A stretch of DNA of 64,000 bases from Lathyrus oleraceus (lineage: Eukaryota > Streptophyta > Magnoliopsida > Fabales > Fabaceae): NCBI RefSeq assembly GCF_024323335.1, contig NC_066585.1:182484294-182548293 (forward strand), in the 5' to 3' direction. How positions within the stretch are numbered: the stretch's first letter is position 1; each line of letters opens with the position of its first letter. Shown piece after piece: positions 11,890-24,076 of this stretch. The notes under the pieces were generated by a model. The model was not told the DNA's origin. It saw only the letters and a program-made list of their open reading frames with translations, and did not search any database. The translations under genes were made by a program, and so were the position numbers.

Positions 11890-12669
11890 TGTTTACTGGT
11901 AAATTTGATAAGCAAAACAAGTTTCTATTAATACTTAAGGGATCAAATTCTAAAATATCCCGTAAAATATTTGTTTGAATTGTGACCTTTAAACATGTTG
12001 CTATTGAAATCGAAATGCAATGTTTGGGATGATAATTGGAACTTGACTAAAATCGAAATATAAAAGCTTTGAAAGTAAAGTGACTGAAGTTGAAACGTAA
12101 AAACTTTAAAAGCAAAATAATTGAAAGTAACTTAAATGCAAGAATGACTTGAATATAAAATACTTGAAGTTTATAAATATGAAACACATATGTACATTTC
12201 CTTACTCATTTCTCAACAATACAAGTACTTTGAGTTTGTAAGATTTTTAGTATAATTGAGGACCCTTACAACATAAGCAAGCGTCTACTGATATACTGGT
12301 CTAAATAAACTCCCTACAACGGTCGACTAAACACATTGTGCCACATTTTTGCTTCCATGCAACTGTTGTCTTCAGCATACTTCCACTTATCTTTGAATAA
12401 CCACCTGATCACATCCAATTCTGTCCCATTCGACGAATCAGAATAATCACCCTTAATATTGGAAATTTCACTAAGTCCAGACTCCACAAATATCCCATTG
12501 GTCCTTGACTACAGAATTCAACTGGAAATTTCCAAATCACCTTTCGACATGCCAAAGTTATTAAATCAACACATGGTCTCGATCGACCATTTTTGGCTTC
12601 ACACCTCATCATGGAATGCCCTCGTGTCTTACTTACCATTAATATCCATGTTGAAAATCCAAGGTAACA
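11890..12669 (-). repeat. 3' LTR of the Tat element
   Basis: Aligns by eye over its length with 24077-24843. On the minus strand it starts TGTTACC and ends GTAAACA. Many substitutions and small indels separate the two LTRs, indicating an old insertion. The TATA box seen in the other LTR is altered here. Confidence 0.85.
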
Positions 12670-12672
12670 AAT

Positions 12673-12685
12673 CCCCCCCCCCCCC
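12673..12685 (-). other. Polypurine tract of the Tat element (13-G run)
   Basis: Thirteen consecutive C on + (G on the element strand) lie three bases from the 3' LTR, exactly where the PPT belongs. Confidence 0.65.
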
Positions 12686-12770
12686 AATAAATTCCATATT
12701 TTGATTTAGATCACAAAAGAGAAAGGTAGTATTTTTTAGTGTATTTTCGACATTGTTTCAACTTCTCAGC

Positions 12771-12778
12771 TGACGTCA
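12771..12778 (+). promoter_or_regulatory. TGACGTCA palindrome upstream of the antisense gene
   Basis: A perfect bZIP/TGA-factor type site about 205 bases before a TATA box and 320 bases before the ATG of the antisense PMD gene. Function is inferred from motif and position only. Confidence 0.4.
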
Positions 12779-12982
12779 CTGTCACAACTTTATTGCGCAT
12801 TGTCATTTTCCATAAGATCTTTTAAGAATATCATCATCACTCCTAGTTTATAGGGGAACATGAATGTGCGCGTCTTCACCAACTGCTCCATTCACATCAA
12901 TGTTACCACTTCGTATTACACGAAAGTGGTCCATTATCTCCATGTGTATGCCATATGTTCGATTCTGAGTAGAAATTAAGAC

Positions 12983-12990
12983 TATATAAG
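12983..12990 (+). promoter_or_regulatory. TATA box of the antisense PMD gene
   Basis: TATATAAG lies 109 bases before the ATG at 13099 and is followed by a CT-rich leader, a typical plant promoter layout. It points opposite to the host retroelement. Confidence 0.5.
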
Positions 12991-13098
12991 TACCCAACTC
13001 CGTTATCCTTATCATCTTCTTTGTTTAAACATCTTTTTGACTCTCTCTTGCGCAGAAAAACCCTTCACTTTCTCTTGCAAAAACTTTTATTTTCAACA

Positions 13099-16000
13099 AT
13101 GGCAACCAAAACCTCAACTTTGAAGTTTGATACTAGGAAAAATCCTTTGGCCTTCACGATCTTGCTAGAATAAAATGAACAAGGTAGGGATTTTGTACAC
13201 GAACCACCACTTTCAAAGGAAAAAATCTCCAACTGGGAAAACCAGGTACTTATTCTGTTTTCTTTATCTAGTAAACTTCTTTCCTTCTTAGGGCCTTACC
13301 CGATTGCAAAGTTGAATGTTGGGAAAGTTAAGAACTTATTTCCAGGCTACCTGGTTATAATTCCCCCAGCATTCAAAGAAAACACCCTTGATCTATCTTT
13401 TATGGATAAACCTACACGTGTTTTTTAATTTGCTCCTCTGACCCAAAGCAAAGAGTACCCCGCTTGGCTCGATAAAGTTCAGCCCCAAAGAAAGAAACAA
13501 TGGCAAAGACTTGGGTATCTATGACATGATCAAAATCTATAGAACCGACCCTAGATACAATCTGATTGTGTTGTTAGAATCGATCTTTTTTTGGGAAGGT
13601 TCGACCAATACTTTTCAATTTCCTTATGGCATTTTAACACCAACCTTATTCGATGTGGCAGCCATCACAAGGCTAAACCCTATAGGCGAGAATTTTACTC
13701 CGACCCAAGAAAAAACCAATGAATTCACTATAGAACGATTTAGTTTTGAGAACTTTATCATTGATAATCATGATAAGACAACTACAGAAGTCTCCAACTA
13801 GGAGTACATTGCCTTTTTAACCCTTTGGCTTTCATACTATGGTTTTTGTTCTGGTTCCTTACAAGTAGCTAAGAAATTTATACCTTTACCCATCAAAATT
13901 CATGAGGGAAGAAATATCTCATTCAGAAAACTCCTCCTGGAAAACCTCTATAAGTCACTTGGAGAAGCTTCCTACAAGCTAAAACACCTTTATGAGACAA
14001 ACAAATCATACCTGCTTTCTGGTCCCTTATGGATTCTACAACTCTGGCTAAATGTCATATTTGAGCCTAAACTTCACATAAACGAATCTTCAGCTTTGAT
14101 AGAACAGACAAGTTATAGAGCCATCGAAGGTACAAAACTTGTTATAACCACTGCTTATGATACCCCCTCACAAATCACATTTATGAAATATATAGAATTG
14201 TCCATCGAGTCGACCACCTTTGGTTCGACCATGGCTCCTTTCATGGACCGATGCATTGGTCCATCTTGGTTTAAAACCAGATTTCCTGGTGTATCGTCCT
14301 TAGCCGATGCCATGACGAACTCTGTTTGGGTAACCTTTTTTAGTCCAACACTCCTATATACCAGAATCGATGTTGGGACTCATGGCTATGGCTTTGTTGG
14401 TTATTATCCCAACTTAGTAGCTAGGTAATTCGGATTCAACCAACTACTACCATGCTCCCTTTACACCTAGGAAGCCGATATTTCATGGTCCAAAAGGAGA
14501 TTCAGTATCGAAGACTACAAAGCTTGCACAACCTTTGCTCGTAACCAAGTCCTCGAACTTCCCACTTTTCAATACCAATCGTCCTTCTACATGACGGTCG
14601 AATATCATAGTTGGTGGACATGATATTTTGAAGGCAACTTTTCAGAAGAAAATTTCAAAAAAATATTATTGACTGCCTTCTCCACCGTCCCAGAAAATCC
14701 AGAACAAAAGGTAGATATTTGACCATTAATTTCCAATTCTTATATACCTTTCTCTTTCTCATATTCAGATTGCAGGTGAACTTGAAACACAAACTGACAC
14801 CAATGTCGAAGGACCTTCCGACGCTAGTGAATTTAAGAAAAACAAAGAACCCAAGAAAAACGTAAGTCTTTTCTTCAAATTATTCTAATTATCGAAAGAA
14901 CTCTGGTACAATTTATCTTTCAGAATTGAAAGTGTGATTCTAATTCTCCAACGACTACCAAACCCCAAAATAAGAAAAAAATCCAAAACTACTTCGATGT
15001 AGGTATACCACTAATTTTGAATCCTTTTATGATCTTTGATAATCTGTCTATCTAAATCAACTTAACCATTCCAGAACACTCCAAAACCAAAGGAAACTTT
15101 GGCTGAAAATGAAAGCTCAGAAGATACTCAGGAACCTCTAATCTTCTCGAGGTCCAAACGTAAGGCTTCTCCTAAGCCAAGTATGAGCCATCGGAAGAAA
15201 GGAACTCACCAGAAAACATAATCCAAAAAGGAAACAGCTACCTCGACCGTTGGTCCTTCCCACAAAGGAAAAGGAAAAGAAACTGAGTCAGAAAAAGAAA
15301 AACAAGAAGAAATAAAAGAAGGGAGACAAGAAATAAATCAATACCTCCCCCTTCTAGAAATCAAGCACCAGAAAAAGCTCAGAACAAAGTGGTTGAAGAA
15401 CCAAATAAAACTAACCCTTCGGTAAATGTCGACTCAACTTGCAACCCCTTCTGTAATTCTTTGAGGTTTCAACTCGTTATTTCTTCTTTTTCCGGAAACA
15501 ATAGAAGCAAACAAGAATGAGGCAAAAATATCATAAGGTATCCATTATTCGATTCCTTATGGAACATTTTCTCACATTCATTGGAAAGATTTTCTTGATT
15601 ACAACATTTCATCTGTCCATCCAGCCACTAAACCAATTAGTGATACAATAGATGCATCTCCATAACCACAACCTAAAACACAAGTTAACATCGGACAACT
15701 TTCTCCATAAAGCAGCGAGGAATTTGATGACAATACTGTCTCTGTCTATGACAACATCATTCCAGATGACCCAAAGCCCAGCAGTCCAGAAAAAAATGAT
15801 GAAAAGGAAACCATGCCTGAGTTTGAAATTGTCCCAACCACCGAGAAGAATCAAACTATAACCAACGAAAAAGAGAAAACCCAAGCCACCATCCATGATT
15901 CAGCGTCAAACATCTCTTTAAGCCAATAAGAAATTCTTGCTCTTACAAAAAACCTAATGGGGGCTCTGAAAATGCTGCAGAAACTTTGTAAGCTTTTGAC

Positions 16001-16663
16001 AAGCTCAAAGTCTAGTCACACCTCAGATGCTTCATTGGCTGATATAGACAATGACTCAGTGAACCTCCTAATCCAACAATGAAAATCCAAAATCTTTGAG
16101 GTCGATCTCCTTAACACCATCAAAGGAGATTCTCAACTTGGCATTGATATTCGATAATTGTTGGTTAAGCTCAACAAACAACAGGTGTCTGACTCTATGG
16201 TTCAATACCTATTTAAGTTTGAAGCTTACTTCGATTAAGTATGCAAGGATATTGATCTCAAAGTGCTCGACTTTAATAAGTGAAAGATGTCATGACTGTA
16301 GCCTGGGACCTAAGCAGTGCGTTTGAGTAGGAAGTTGACAAACTCGAAATCAAGCTCCAAGAATACATCGACAAGAAGGCTTTACTTGATGACCAAATTG
16401 TACAAGGTCGAGCAAAGATTCTTGAATTGAACAGAGAGATCGAAAATATGGAAAAGGAAAAATATGAGCTTGCATGGAAGAAGTCACTTCCTACCAGAGA
16501 GATGACCGAAGAAGAAGCCACCAGAGGCGTCGAACTTGCTGAGGCTGCCCTTAACCTGGGGCTCGAAATCAACAATATAGAAGAAATATGTGATCGACTG
16601 ACTGCCAGACTCGATTTCTCTAAGACCAAGCTCGAAGAATTTAAGTCAAAATTTCCCATTTAA
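13099..16663 (+). pseudogene. Antisense PMD-domain gene (aORF) of the Tat element, apparently intron-bearing
   Basis: Starts at ATG 13099 (MATKTSTLKFDTRKNP). The PMD core is read in two frames: LGPYPIAKLNVGKVKNLFPG near 13288, then IYDMIKIYRTDPRYN at about 13515, FFWEGSTNTFQFPYGILTPTLFDVA (in two overlapping stretches, 13585-13660), and FRKLLLENLYKSLGEAS near 13930. The PMD part ends near 14700. It is followed by short Lys/Glu-rich exons with good splice signals: GTAGAT...CAG (14711-14768 or -14775), GTAAGT...CAG (14862-14923) and GTAGGT...CAG (14999-15074). A coiled-coil tail ends at 16663 (MNREIENMEKEKYELAWKK onward). Lesions: TAA 13171, a stop near 13421, a frameshift near 13520, TAG 13799, TAA 14426 and later stops. 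Antisense extra ORFs have been reported in Tat elements; the exon model is my inference. Confidence 0.7.
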
Positions 16664-16859
16664 ATTGTATTTTTTATTTCCCTTGCTTTTGATGTTTTAT
16701 AATGACAGTGCCATTTTGGCACTTTATCTAATATCATTTTTGGCGTTTACTTTCCAATACATATTATTCCTTAGTAAGTTGAATTTCTTGTATCATGGGC
16801 TTATACCTTTTCAGGTATTTACCATTTACTCTTGGAATTTGTCTGTCAGCTGTTAACTC

Positions 16860-18184
16860 TTCAATTTCATAAGCATTATTAAAAAATGCTTGAATAATCT
16901 GAAATGGTGCTTTCTAATTTGGGGACCATTTCCCTAAAGTTTTATCTCTTTGATCTATGGGCAATATGACTTCCCAAACGTAATCTCCAATCAAAAATGT
17001 TTTCACTTTAACCTTCTTCTTATAGGCTCTGGTGACTCATTCTTTTTATCTTATCAAGACATCCAACGCCGCCGGCCTATCTTCATCTAAATCGACCATT
17101 TCATCCAACATCATATTCCACTAACGATCGGATGGAATCTCACCCTGCCTTTAAATTTGAACTGATTGTAAGTAAATTTTGACATGTAAGACAACCTCGT
17201 GTCCATAAGCCATTCGAAATGGAGTAATATTTGTTGCTTCTTTAGGAGATGTTTGACATGCCCATAAGACTTGGTCTAAAGTTTTATGCCAATTCTTGGC
17301 TTTCTTCCCAAAATGCTTCTTGATCAAATTAATAATGACCTTATTGGCTGTTTCGACCTGGCCGTTTTCTTAGGCATAATATGGCATATAAGTTAACAAC
17401 TTAACTCCCATTTCAGAGGCAAATTCCTGCATCTTTTAACCAGTGAAAACCGACCCTTGATCTGTCATAATGGTCTCAGGGATCCCAAACCTATACACAA
17501 TGTGCTTCTGAATAAAATCTATTATTGCATCTTGGTCGACATTAACTAAAGGAACCGCTTCGATCCACTTCATAAAATAATTGATGCCGACTAGGATGTA
17601 TTTTTGAATTTTACAAGATGTTGGTCGAATTTCCCTAATGAAATCCATAGCACGTCCTCTAAATGGCCATGGCTTCACAATTGCATGCAATTCACTTGTA
17701 AGAACATATTGATTGTCTGAGTGTACTTGGCACTCCTAAAAACCCTTGGAAAAATCAATAAAATCTTTCAACATTGTAGGCTAATAGACACCATAGCGAC
17801 AAAGCAACCACCTCATCTTATGCTCACCTGATTGTCACAACATGCCCCACTATGAGCATTCGACACAACCAAGTATGCCTCACTTTCACCAAGGCATTTA
17901 AGTAAAACTCCTTCAAGCGTTTTCTTGAATAATTCATTCCCTATAATCACATAACTTAGAGATCTGTATTTTACATTTTGATCAGTTGATCCAGTTGGAT
18001 TCTCCAAGTATTCAACTATTAGTCTTCTCCAATCAGTATCAACCAAATTTTTAATAGTAAAGACCTCAATGTTTTCTGGATATGTTGATCCTAACTTAGT
18101 CATTACTAGATCTGATGGGGAAAACCTTGACAACTTCACCCTTTCTCGAAATTCAATCAAATCTTCTAGTTTCCATTTTGACAC
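16860..18184 (-). pseudogene. Integrase of the Tat element
   Basis: Minus-strand reading shows the integrase N-terminal part (18184-17813, with WRRLIVEYLENPTG). The catalytic core follows (17690-17436): KPWPFRGRAMDFIREI, YFMKWIEAVPLVNVDQD, FGIPETIMTDQGSVFTG. After a stop it continues through ENGQVETANKVIINLIKKHF and KNWHKTLDQVLWACQTSPKE to a C-terminal GKWSPN segment near 16900. The three acidic catalytic residues (D in AMDF, D in TDQGS, E in QVETANK) are present, but several stops break the frame. Confidence 0.8.
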
Positions 18185-18860
18185 TTTATACCCTGAGGCA
18201 ATTTACGCCAACTTGTTTGCTTCTTGATTCTCAAGCCGAGGGACATGTTGATTATCCACAAAGTTGAAATACTTGATTAGTCGATAAACTATAAAGAAGT
18301 ACATGAGTAGGTTCTCCTTAATACATCTATACTCCTTTGTTACTTGCTTCACCACTAATTTGGAGTCTCATCTTACTTTGACTCATTTTTCCCCAAAATC
18401 TAACAAGATCTCAAGATCAGATATCAAATATTCATACTCGGCCTCGTTATTTGAGAAAGTGCATTCAATTCTATATTTGAACTTGGTCAGAATCTTGTTT
18501 GGAGAAATGATAAAGATTCTAATTCCAGTCTCATTCTTATGACTAGAACCATCGAAGTATAACTTCCACGGTTCTGGCTCTAAGTATTTTAAAGGTATCT
18601 CGATTATTGAACGATCCACGATAAAGTCGGCGACCACATGCCCATTCATGGCCTTTAAAGGCACAATATGTTAGGGAGTATTTTGTTAAGGCAAAATCCC
18701 ATTTTCCAATTCTACTATGTAAGATTGGTGTAGACAACATATGCTTAATAACATCGAAATGAGAAGACACATACACATTGAGCGGTTGTATATAGTGCTT
18801 CAATTTCATACATGAAAAATAAAAACAAAGGCACATCTTTTTTATAAGACTATACATAGT
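18185..18860 (-). pseudogene. RNase H region (retroviral end plus archaeal-type RNase H) of the Tat element
   Basis: The first part (18857-18650) reads as the tail of the retroviral-type RNase H/connection (HMLSTPILHSRIGKWDFALT). It is followed by a second RNase H-like domain (18580-18190) with PWKLYFDGSSHKNETGI, then NNEAEYEYLISDLEILLDFG, and later FNFVDNQHVPRLENQEANKL in shifted frames. A second, archaeal-type RNase H is characteristic of the Tat lineage. Frameshifts near 18650 and 18383 make it inactive. Confidence 0.75.
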
Positions 18861-20095
18861 TTATGCATCGTTCAAGACTCGATTGAGGTAATATATGGAC
18901 CTTTCGACGCCATCATCATCCTCTTGTGCTAACACACTTCCTATGGTCAAGTCTGAGGCAGAAATATACAACCTCGTGCACCTATTTCTAATTAGAGGGG
19001 GGGGGGAATCAGAGGTCTCATCAAGTACTCCTTTATTTTATTGAAAACCCTTTGATGCTCTGGATTCCAAATGAACTCTTCCTTCTTCAGGTGGAGTAAC
19101 AATGAGAATGCTCAAATTTTGCCACTAAGGTTTAAAATGAACCTCCTTAGAAAAATAATTTCCCCCAAAAGAGATTCGAGCTCTTTCTTGGACGAAGGAG
19201 GTTTAATTTCCCTAATAGCTTTTGTTTTATTCTATTTAATCCCAGTGCCCTTCTTATGGACAACGAAACCAAGAAAGTCCCTAGCCTGCACACAAAAAGC
19301 ACACTTAAGAGGGTTCACTTTTAAGATGTACTTCCTCATCCTTTAGAATGAGTGTCGAAGGTGATCAAGATGACCATTTCCCGACGCATAGTTAATGAAT
19401 ATATCATTAATATATACTTGCGTAAATGTTTTGATGTAATCATGAAAGATATAATTCATCCCCCTCTTATAAGTTTTCCTAGTGTTCTTCAAGCCAAATG
19501 GTAGAACTATCTACTTGTAGGTGCCTAAAGCTCTTAGCAATCACAATTTCGTCTTCGGCACATCTTCATATGCAATGAAAACTTGGTTATAACTTGAATA
19601 ACCATCAAGCATAATAAGATATTCGAAACTCGCTGCTGAATTGACCAGCATCTCGGCGAAATGCATTGGGTATTCATCCTTTTGGGTTGCATCATTCATA
19701 TCTCTGAAATCGATGCATACCCTCAATGTTCCATTTTTCTTTATTACTGGAACGACATTAGTAATCCATTCTACATACCTTTCCATTCTTATGAACTTCC
19801 TTTTCAGAAGTCTTTAAATCTCCTCCTTCATCTTGAACATGACCTCTGGCACAAACCGCCTAGGCATCTGCTTGACCGGGTTTTGCCCCGACTTTATTGG
19901 CAGTTTTAATTCCATCAACTCTTTACTCAAACCTGGAATTTTGTTATAATCCAAAGAGAAGCAATCTTTAAATTCATGAAGTATATTAATTACCTCTAAC
20001 CTTAGATTCAGATCGATGTTGGCACTGATGTAAGTCGACCTTTTGGTGGTTCCATCGCCCAAGTCAATCTCTTCAAGTGGATCTTGAGGTTGCAT
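18861..20095 (-). pseudogene. Reverse transcriptase of the Tat element
   Basis: Reads QPQDPLEEIDLGDGT, then DCFSLDYNKIPGLSKEL, and the RT proper: YVEWITNVVPVIKKNGTLRV, CIDFRDMNDATQKDEYPM, EYLIMLDGYSSYNQVFIA, LPFGLKNTRKTYKRGMNY. The catalytic box at 19414-19403 reads YIND instead of Y-x-D-D, so the first catalytic Asp is Asn. Stops near 19813 and 19540 break the frame. Confidence 0.8.
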
Positions 20096-20173
20096 CTATG
20101 TATTAGACGCGACATGATCCTTTTCTAAGCTCAAAGGCTCATCATCATAGATGTAGTCGAGCCTCTGGTCTTT

Positions 20174-21416
20174 TCAACCATCATTTTCTAAGCAAGTTGA
20201 TCGTAGCTCTTTGATTGGTGACGATCCAACGTTTATCCTTTGACTCACGTTGAACACTTCTAACTCATTGGCTTCGACAACCATGTGTGGTATTTCAGCC
20301 TCCAAGGCCATTTTTAAATTTTTCTCGGCTACGTAAGCCGAAATTCGCTTCAAAGCTTCGAATTCAGACATCGTCGTCAAATTCGTCGCCCTAGCCAATT
20401 TGTCGGATTTTATCATAACTCCTATCACCCATGATTTCTCTGTCCCACATAAGTCTATGGGTTGGGTGGAGTTTAAGAGAATAGAATTCCTCTTATAAAG
20501 GCATGTAAGCAAACCCCGCTGGTGTGCAAGGCATTATGTTTGCTAGATTCTCATCAAAATTTCTTTTATCTACATGGTTCACCTATGCCATGTAGTATCC
20601 TTGATCTGCTTCAACATTCTCAAATATCCCATAATTTCTCCAAATTTCTATCATTTGATGAAGTGATAAAGGCACTGATACCACTCCATGTATCCATTCT
20701 CGACCCATGCGAAAATTGTAGTTAGTCTTTGATGTTATAACCATGAAAACTGTGGGTCGAGTTATAGATCCCATTGTTACATCAACCTGGATAACACACA
20801 TAGTTTGTCTTGTCTTACCCTCATAGTTTGAGAGCACCATGTTATGGGGCCTCAAGTCTGTGTCGGACTTCCCTATTTTCCCCAACAAGAAATGAGGCAT
20901 TAAATTAATAGTCTCCCCTCCGTCTACCAGAATTTTGTTCACCGTAGTATTCTCCATATTTGCCCTTATAAACAAGGGCTTTAAATGACTTTTCATTCCC
21001 TCATGAGGCCTTTCAAAAAATGCATTTTGTTCTCCAATACAATCGTTGTTCACCATGAAATAGCACACTAGCTTGTGCTTCGCCATCTCTTCTTCCTCAC
21101 AATCTTCAGGTACATCAACTTATGTGATACAATCTTACTCCCTAAGAAGTATGGACACCATATTGCACAGCACGTCAGAATCATCTTCTGACCCAAAATT
21201 GAAATTATCAGTCACTAACTCGTCCCCCTTGAACGGTACCTCTTCCTTCACTTTTCCCTTTGACTGGCTTGTCTTAGGAGAAAACAATTGTCTCTCCACT
21301 AGTTTCTTCATATGGTCTTTCACTTGGCTTTGGTGTGGCTTATTATTACTTAATTTTGCAACTTCTGTCTCAAATTTCTTCTTTCTTTGAAATCTCCTCC
21401 ATTGAGTTCTTGACAT
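20174..21416 (-). pseudogene. Protease and flanking linker of the Tat element
   Basis: The segment 21416-21135 starts MSRTQWRRFQRKKKFE, a basic linker seen between gag and protease in Tat elements. The protease (21086-20583) has the active-site region ILVDGGETINLMPHFLLGKI and the C-terminal GREWIHGV motif. A linker to RT (20512-20174) follows. The pieces are separated by stops. Confidence 0.7.
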
Positions 21417-21487
21417 CGGGTTCTTCCCTTTATAGTTACTGGGACCATAAGATCACCTTTCTGACATTTGAAAATTCTCTTGATAGG

Positions 21488-23752
21488 TCATCGATGAACC
21501 TCGAACCATTTAAAAATTCCTCCACTTTTTATTCCCTTATTATTGTCCTTTTCTAGCAGGTTTCGTCCATCTTCCATGGGGAGCATTGGATGTTGGCACA
21601 TAAGTACCAGGCTTACGCCTTTGTTGGGTAGGGGACTTCTCCTTCTTCTGAAGGACCCCCATCTGTTGAAATAGAACTGTGGCCTATTCTCCCTCCATTT
21701 TTCCTTCTTCTTTTCATGTTGGACGCTTTCGACCTTCTTTTTAGCCTTTTTGTCAAACACAACACCGCATCTGGGACACAGCATCACTTCTGAATCTCCG
21801 ACTTTGCATTTATGGAGAAATTCCATCAATCCATCTACAGGCTTAGGGTAAACAACCTCAATCTGGTTCTCACTATTTTTGAACTCTGCCATGTCAAAAC
21901 CCTCAGTGATTTTGACCATGTTGATTGCCACAACATCCACATAATTGGCATCTCTAACTTGCAGTTGGTCGTAGTCAATCTTCATTTGAGTTTTTCCTTT
22001 GATAAATTTCAGCCTTCTTTCGTTCAACACATTTTGAACAAGATCCTTGAAAATAAAGAATTATGAGGTCTTATGCCCAAGAAAATTATGATATTTACAG
22101 AACCCTCATTTCTTTCTTTGTTCTAATGGTGGTACTTTTACCCCTGGTGGTACTTTCGCCTCTGGTGGCACTAGTACTTGACCTCTGCGACCAACAGGTC
22201 AAAAATCTTGTCACATTTGGTCACGTCGAAGGTATAAGTTTTTTTAGGGAATTTATCATTTTTTTTTCAGGTTTAGAAGGGTTCTTCCCATTTGCAGGCG
22301 TAAGCAACTTACATACATATATGGGGGACCCGACTTTAATTCGGCCACATCGACCTCAATTTCTTCAACATCATTGTATTCGACATTTGACGCCAAGTCA
22401 TTGTATTCCATATCGACAAAGGCCATACATTCCTTCATACTCTTGTTCACTCTGGCTTTCTTAGCCTCTAGTCTTTCCACCTATCGAACTCTATCAGCTA
22501 ACTGAGCCATATCTCCTAGATGATATGTATATAATTTCTTCCTAATGGAGTAATCTAATCCACCAGTGGCCATTTCAACTAGCTCATACTCAGGTACCTA
22601 AGTAAAACATTGTGTCTTAAATAATCATAATCGATTTAATTAATCATTGATTGATTATGTGAACTTTCGCTTCACACTTAACAATTCTTTCAGACTAATC
22701 TTGGATTGTCCCATGTAAAACTGCTCACGGAACAACCTTTCTAATCGAGTCCAATCATTGATGGAATGGGTAGGGAGGATTTTAAACCATGTAAAGGAAT
22801 TTTTTGTAAGATAACTAGGAAAGTATCTCATCCTTAAGTTCTCATTATTCTCTATGTCTCTCGCCTCAGTCAAATATCGGGTAATATGCTCGATGGTAGA
22901 ATCATTTATATCGCCAACAAATTTGGTGAACTTAGGAACTTTCCATCCCCTTGGCAGTTCAGTTTGCAACACATATTCTAATAAAAGAGACGTATAATTT
23001 GGCCTTCTTAGGTCCATGTGCACACTATTTTGAGCAATTATTCGTTCGACAATGGTTGCAAGGTTATTTTCTCCTAACAAATTTCCTGGTCGAACTTGAT
23101 GAACAACTTGATCAGCGTCGTGGTTTTGATTAACCATTATAACAGGTTACCCCTTGTCGAACTTGGGACACAAATTTTTTCCCCATGATTAAACATGTTT
23201 TCCTCCAAGGCTACCCCTTCATTTCGAACTTGCCTAATAACTTGGGGTTACACAACGGGTCGAACTTGCGTTGGTGGAGCGCCAAAGAAATCAAAGATTC
23301 GATTCATTTGAGTTCCCAACTGTTGGTAACTCTGATTCGTATTTTGAATCAATGGGTTAAATATAGTACCCATTTGTTGGGTAAGAATATTGATCATATC
23401 ATGGTTACTCTCATCCATTTGATATATCATTGACATTACAAAATCCACCGTAAACATTGGCATTTCCTGGAAACCAAATCCCATTCCCATCTAGGATGGT
23501 ATGGTTCGACCGTGGTTGCCTATGGCCGACCCAGACGCCAATAATGGAAAATATGTATTTCCATAATTATTAGTAAATTTTGAATGGTTAGTATGTAGGC
23601 TTGCCATAACTAATGTTGGCATCCCATAAGGTTGTTCATGCCCCGACATGGGCATTGCAAAACCTGTGGTGAAAGGCCTAAACTCTGTCTCCATAATTGG
23701 TATAGGAGTCACTCGGTGACTCTAGGTTATTGAAGGGGAGAAAATTGTCCAT
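21488..23752 (-). pseudogene. Gag of the Tat element
   Basis: Begins at ATG 23752-23750 (MDNFLPFNNLESPSDSY), then after a frameshift GFAMPMSGHEQPYGMPTLVM, a segment MDESNHDMINILTQQMG (about 23415-23365), the capsid-like core FTKFVGDINDSTIEHITRYL (22943-22884) and a cysteine pair CPRCGVVFDKKAKKKVES near 21770. These blocks are characteristic of Tat gag. Stops at 23491, 23248 and 22655 and at least one frameshift break it. No classic CCHC knuckle is seen. Confidence 0.75.
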
Positions 23753-24054
23753 TTTTTCATAGTTGATGGCAACCCATCGCTGATGATATGGCTGTTGTGC
23801 TAGCAATAGAAGGGATTGGTTCAGTCGACATCGTAGTGACCGTTTCTACCTAGTGTTATTAGAGGGTTGTTTTCCATTATTGTTTCTGGGAATAATTGTT
23901 CTTCTATGGTATTTACCCATAGGTTTCTTAACATCTCTCTTAGTTATCTTACCACTCGTCAATCTCATGCACACTCACAAAATGAAAAGTCAATGAAATG
24001 AAGAACTTATAAATGATGTTTTTCAAAATGAAAAGTAGAAATTCACACAAAAAA
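23753..24054 (-). other. Leader of the Tat element
   Basis: Non-coding stretch between the primer binding site and the gag ATG. No other feature seen. Confidence 0.5.
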
Positions 24055-24074
24055 GGTCCCACTGTGTGTGCCAA
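24055..24074 (-). other. Primer binding site of the Tat element
   Basis: TTGGCACACACAGTGGGACC on the minus strand, two bases after the LTR end. It has the TGG start and GC-rich form of a tRNA 3' end complement. The tRNA species was not determined. Confidence 0.6.
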
Positions 24075-24076
24075 TT

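Noticed and set aside
13246..13291. A GT...AG pair in the first part of the antisense PMD gene, at first taken as an intron
   Set aside because: The interval is 45 bases (too short for a plant intron), in phase, and free of stops, so the frame simply reads through.
16273..16659. 128-codon Ser-rich minus-strand ORF
   Set aside because: Complement of the coiled-coil tail of the antisense PMD gene; no homology recognised.
18997..19006. Run of ten G on + as a possible second PPT
   Set aside because: It lies within the RT/RNase H reading of the Tat element on the wrong strand for a PPT; probably a homopolymer expansion.
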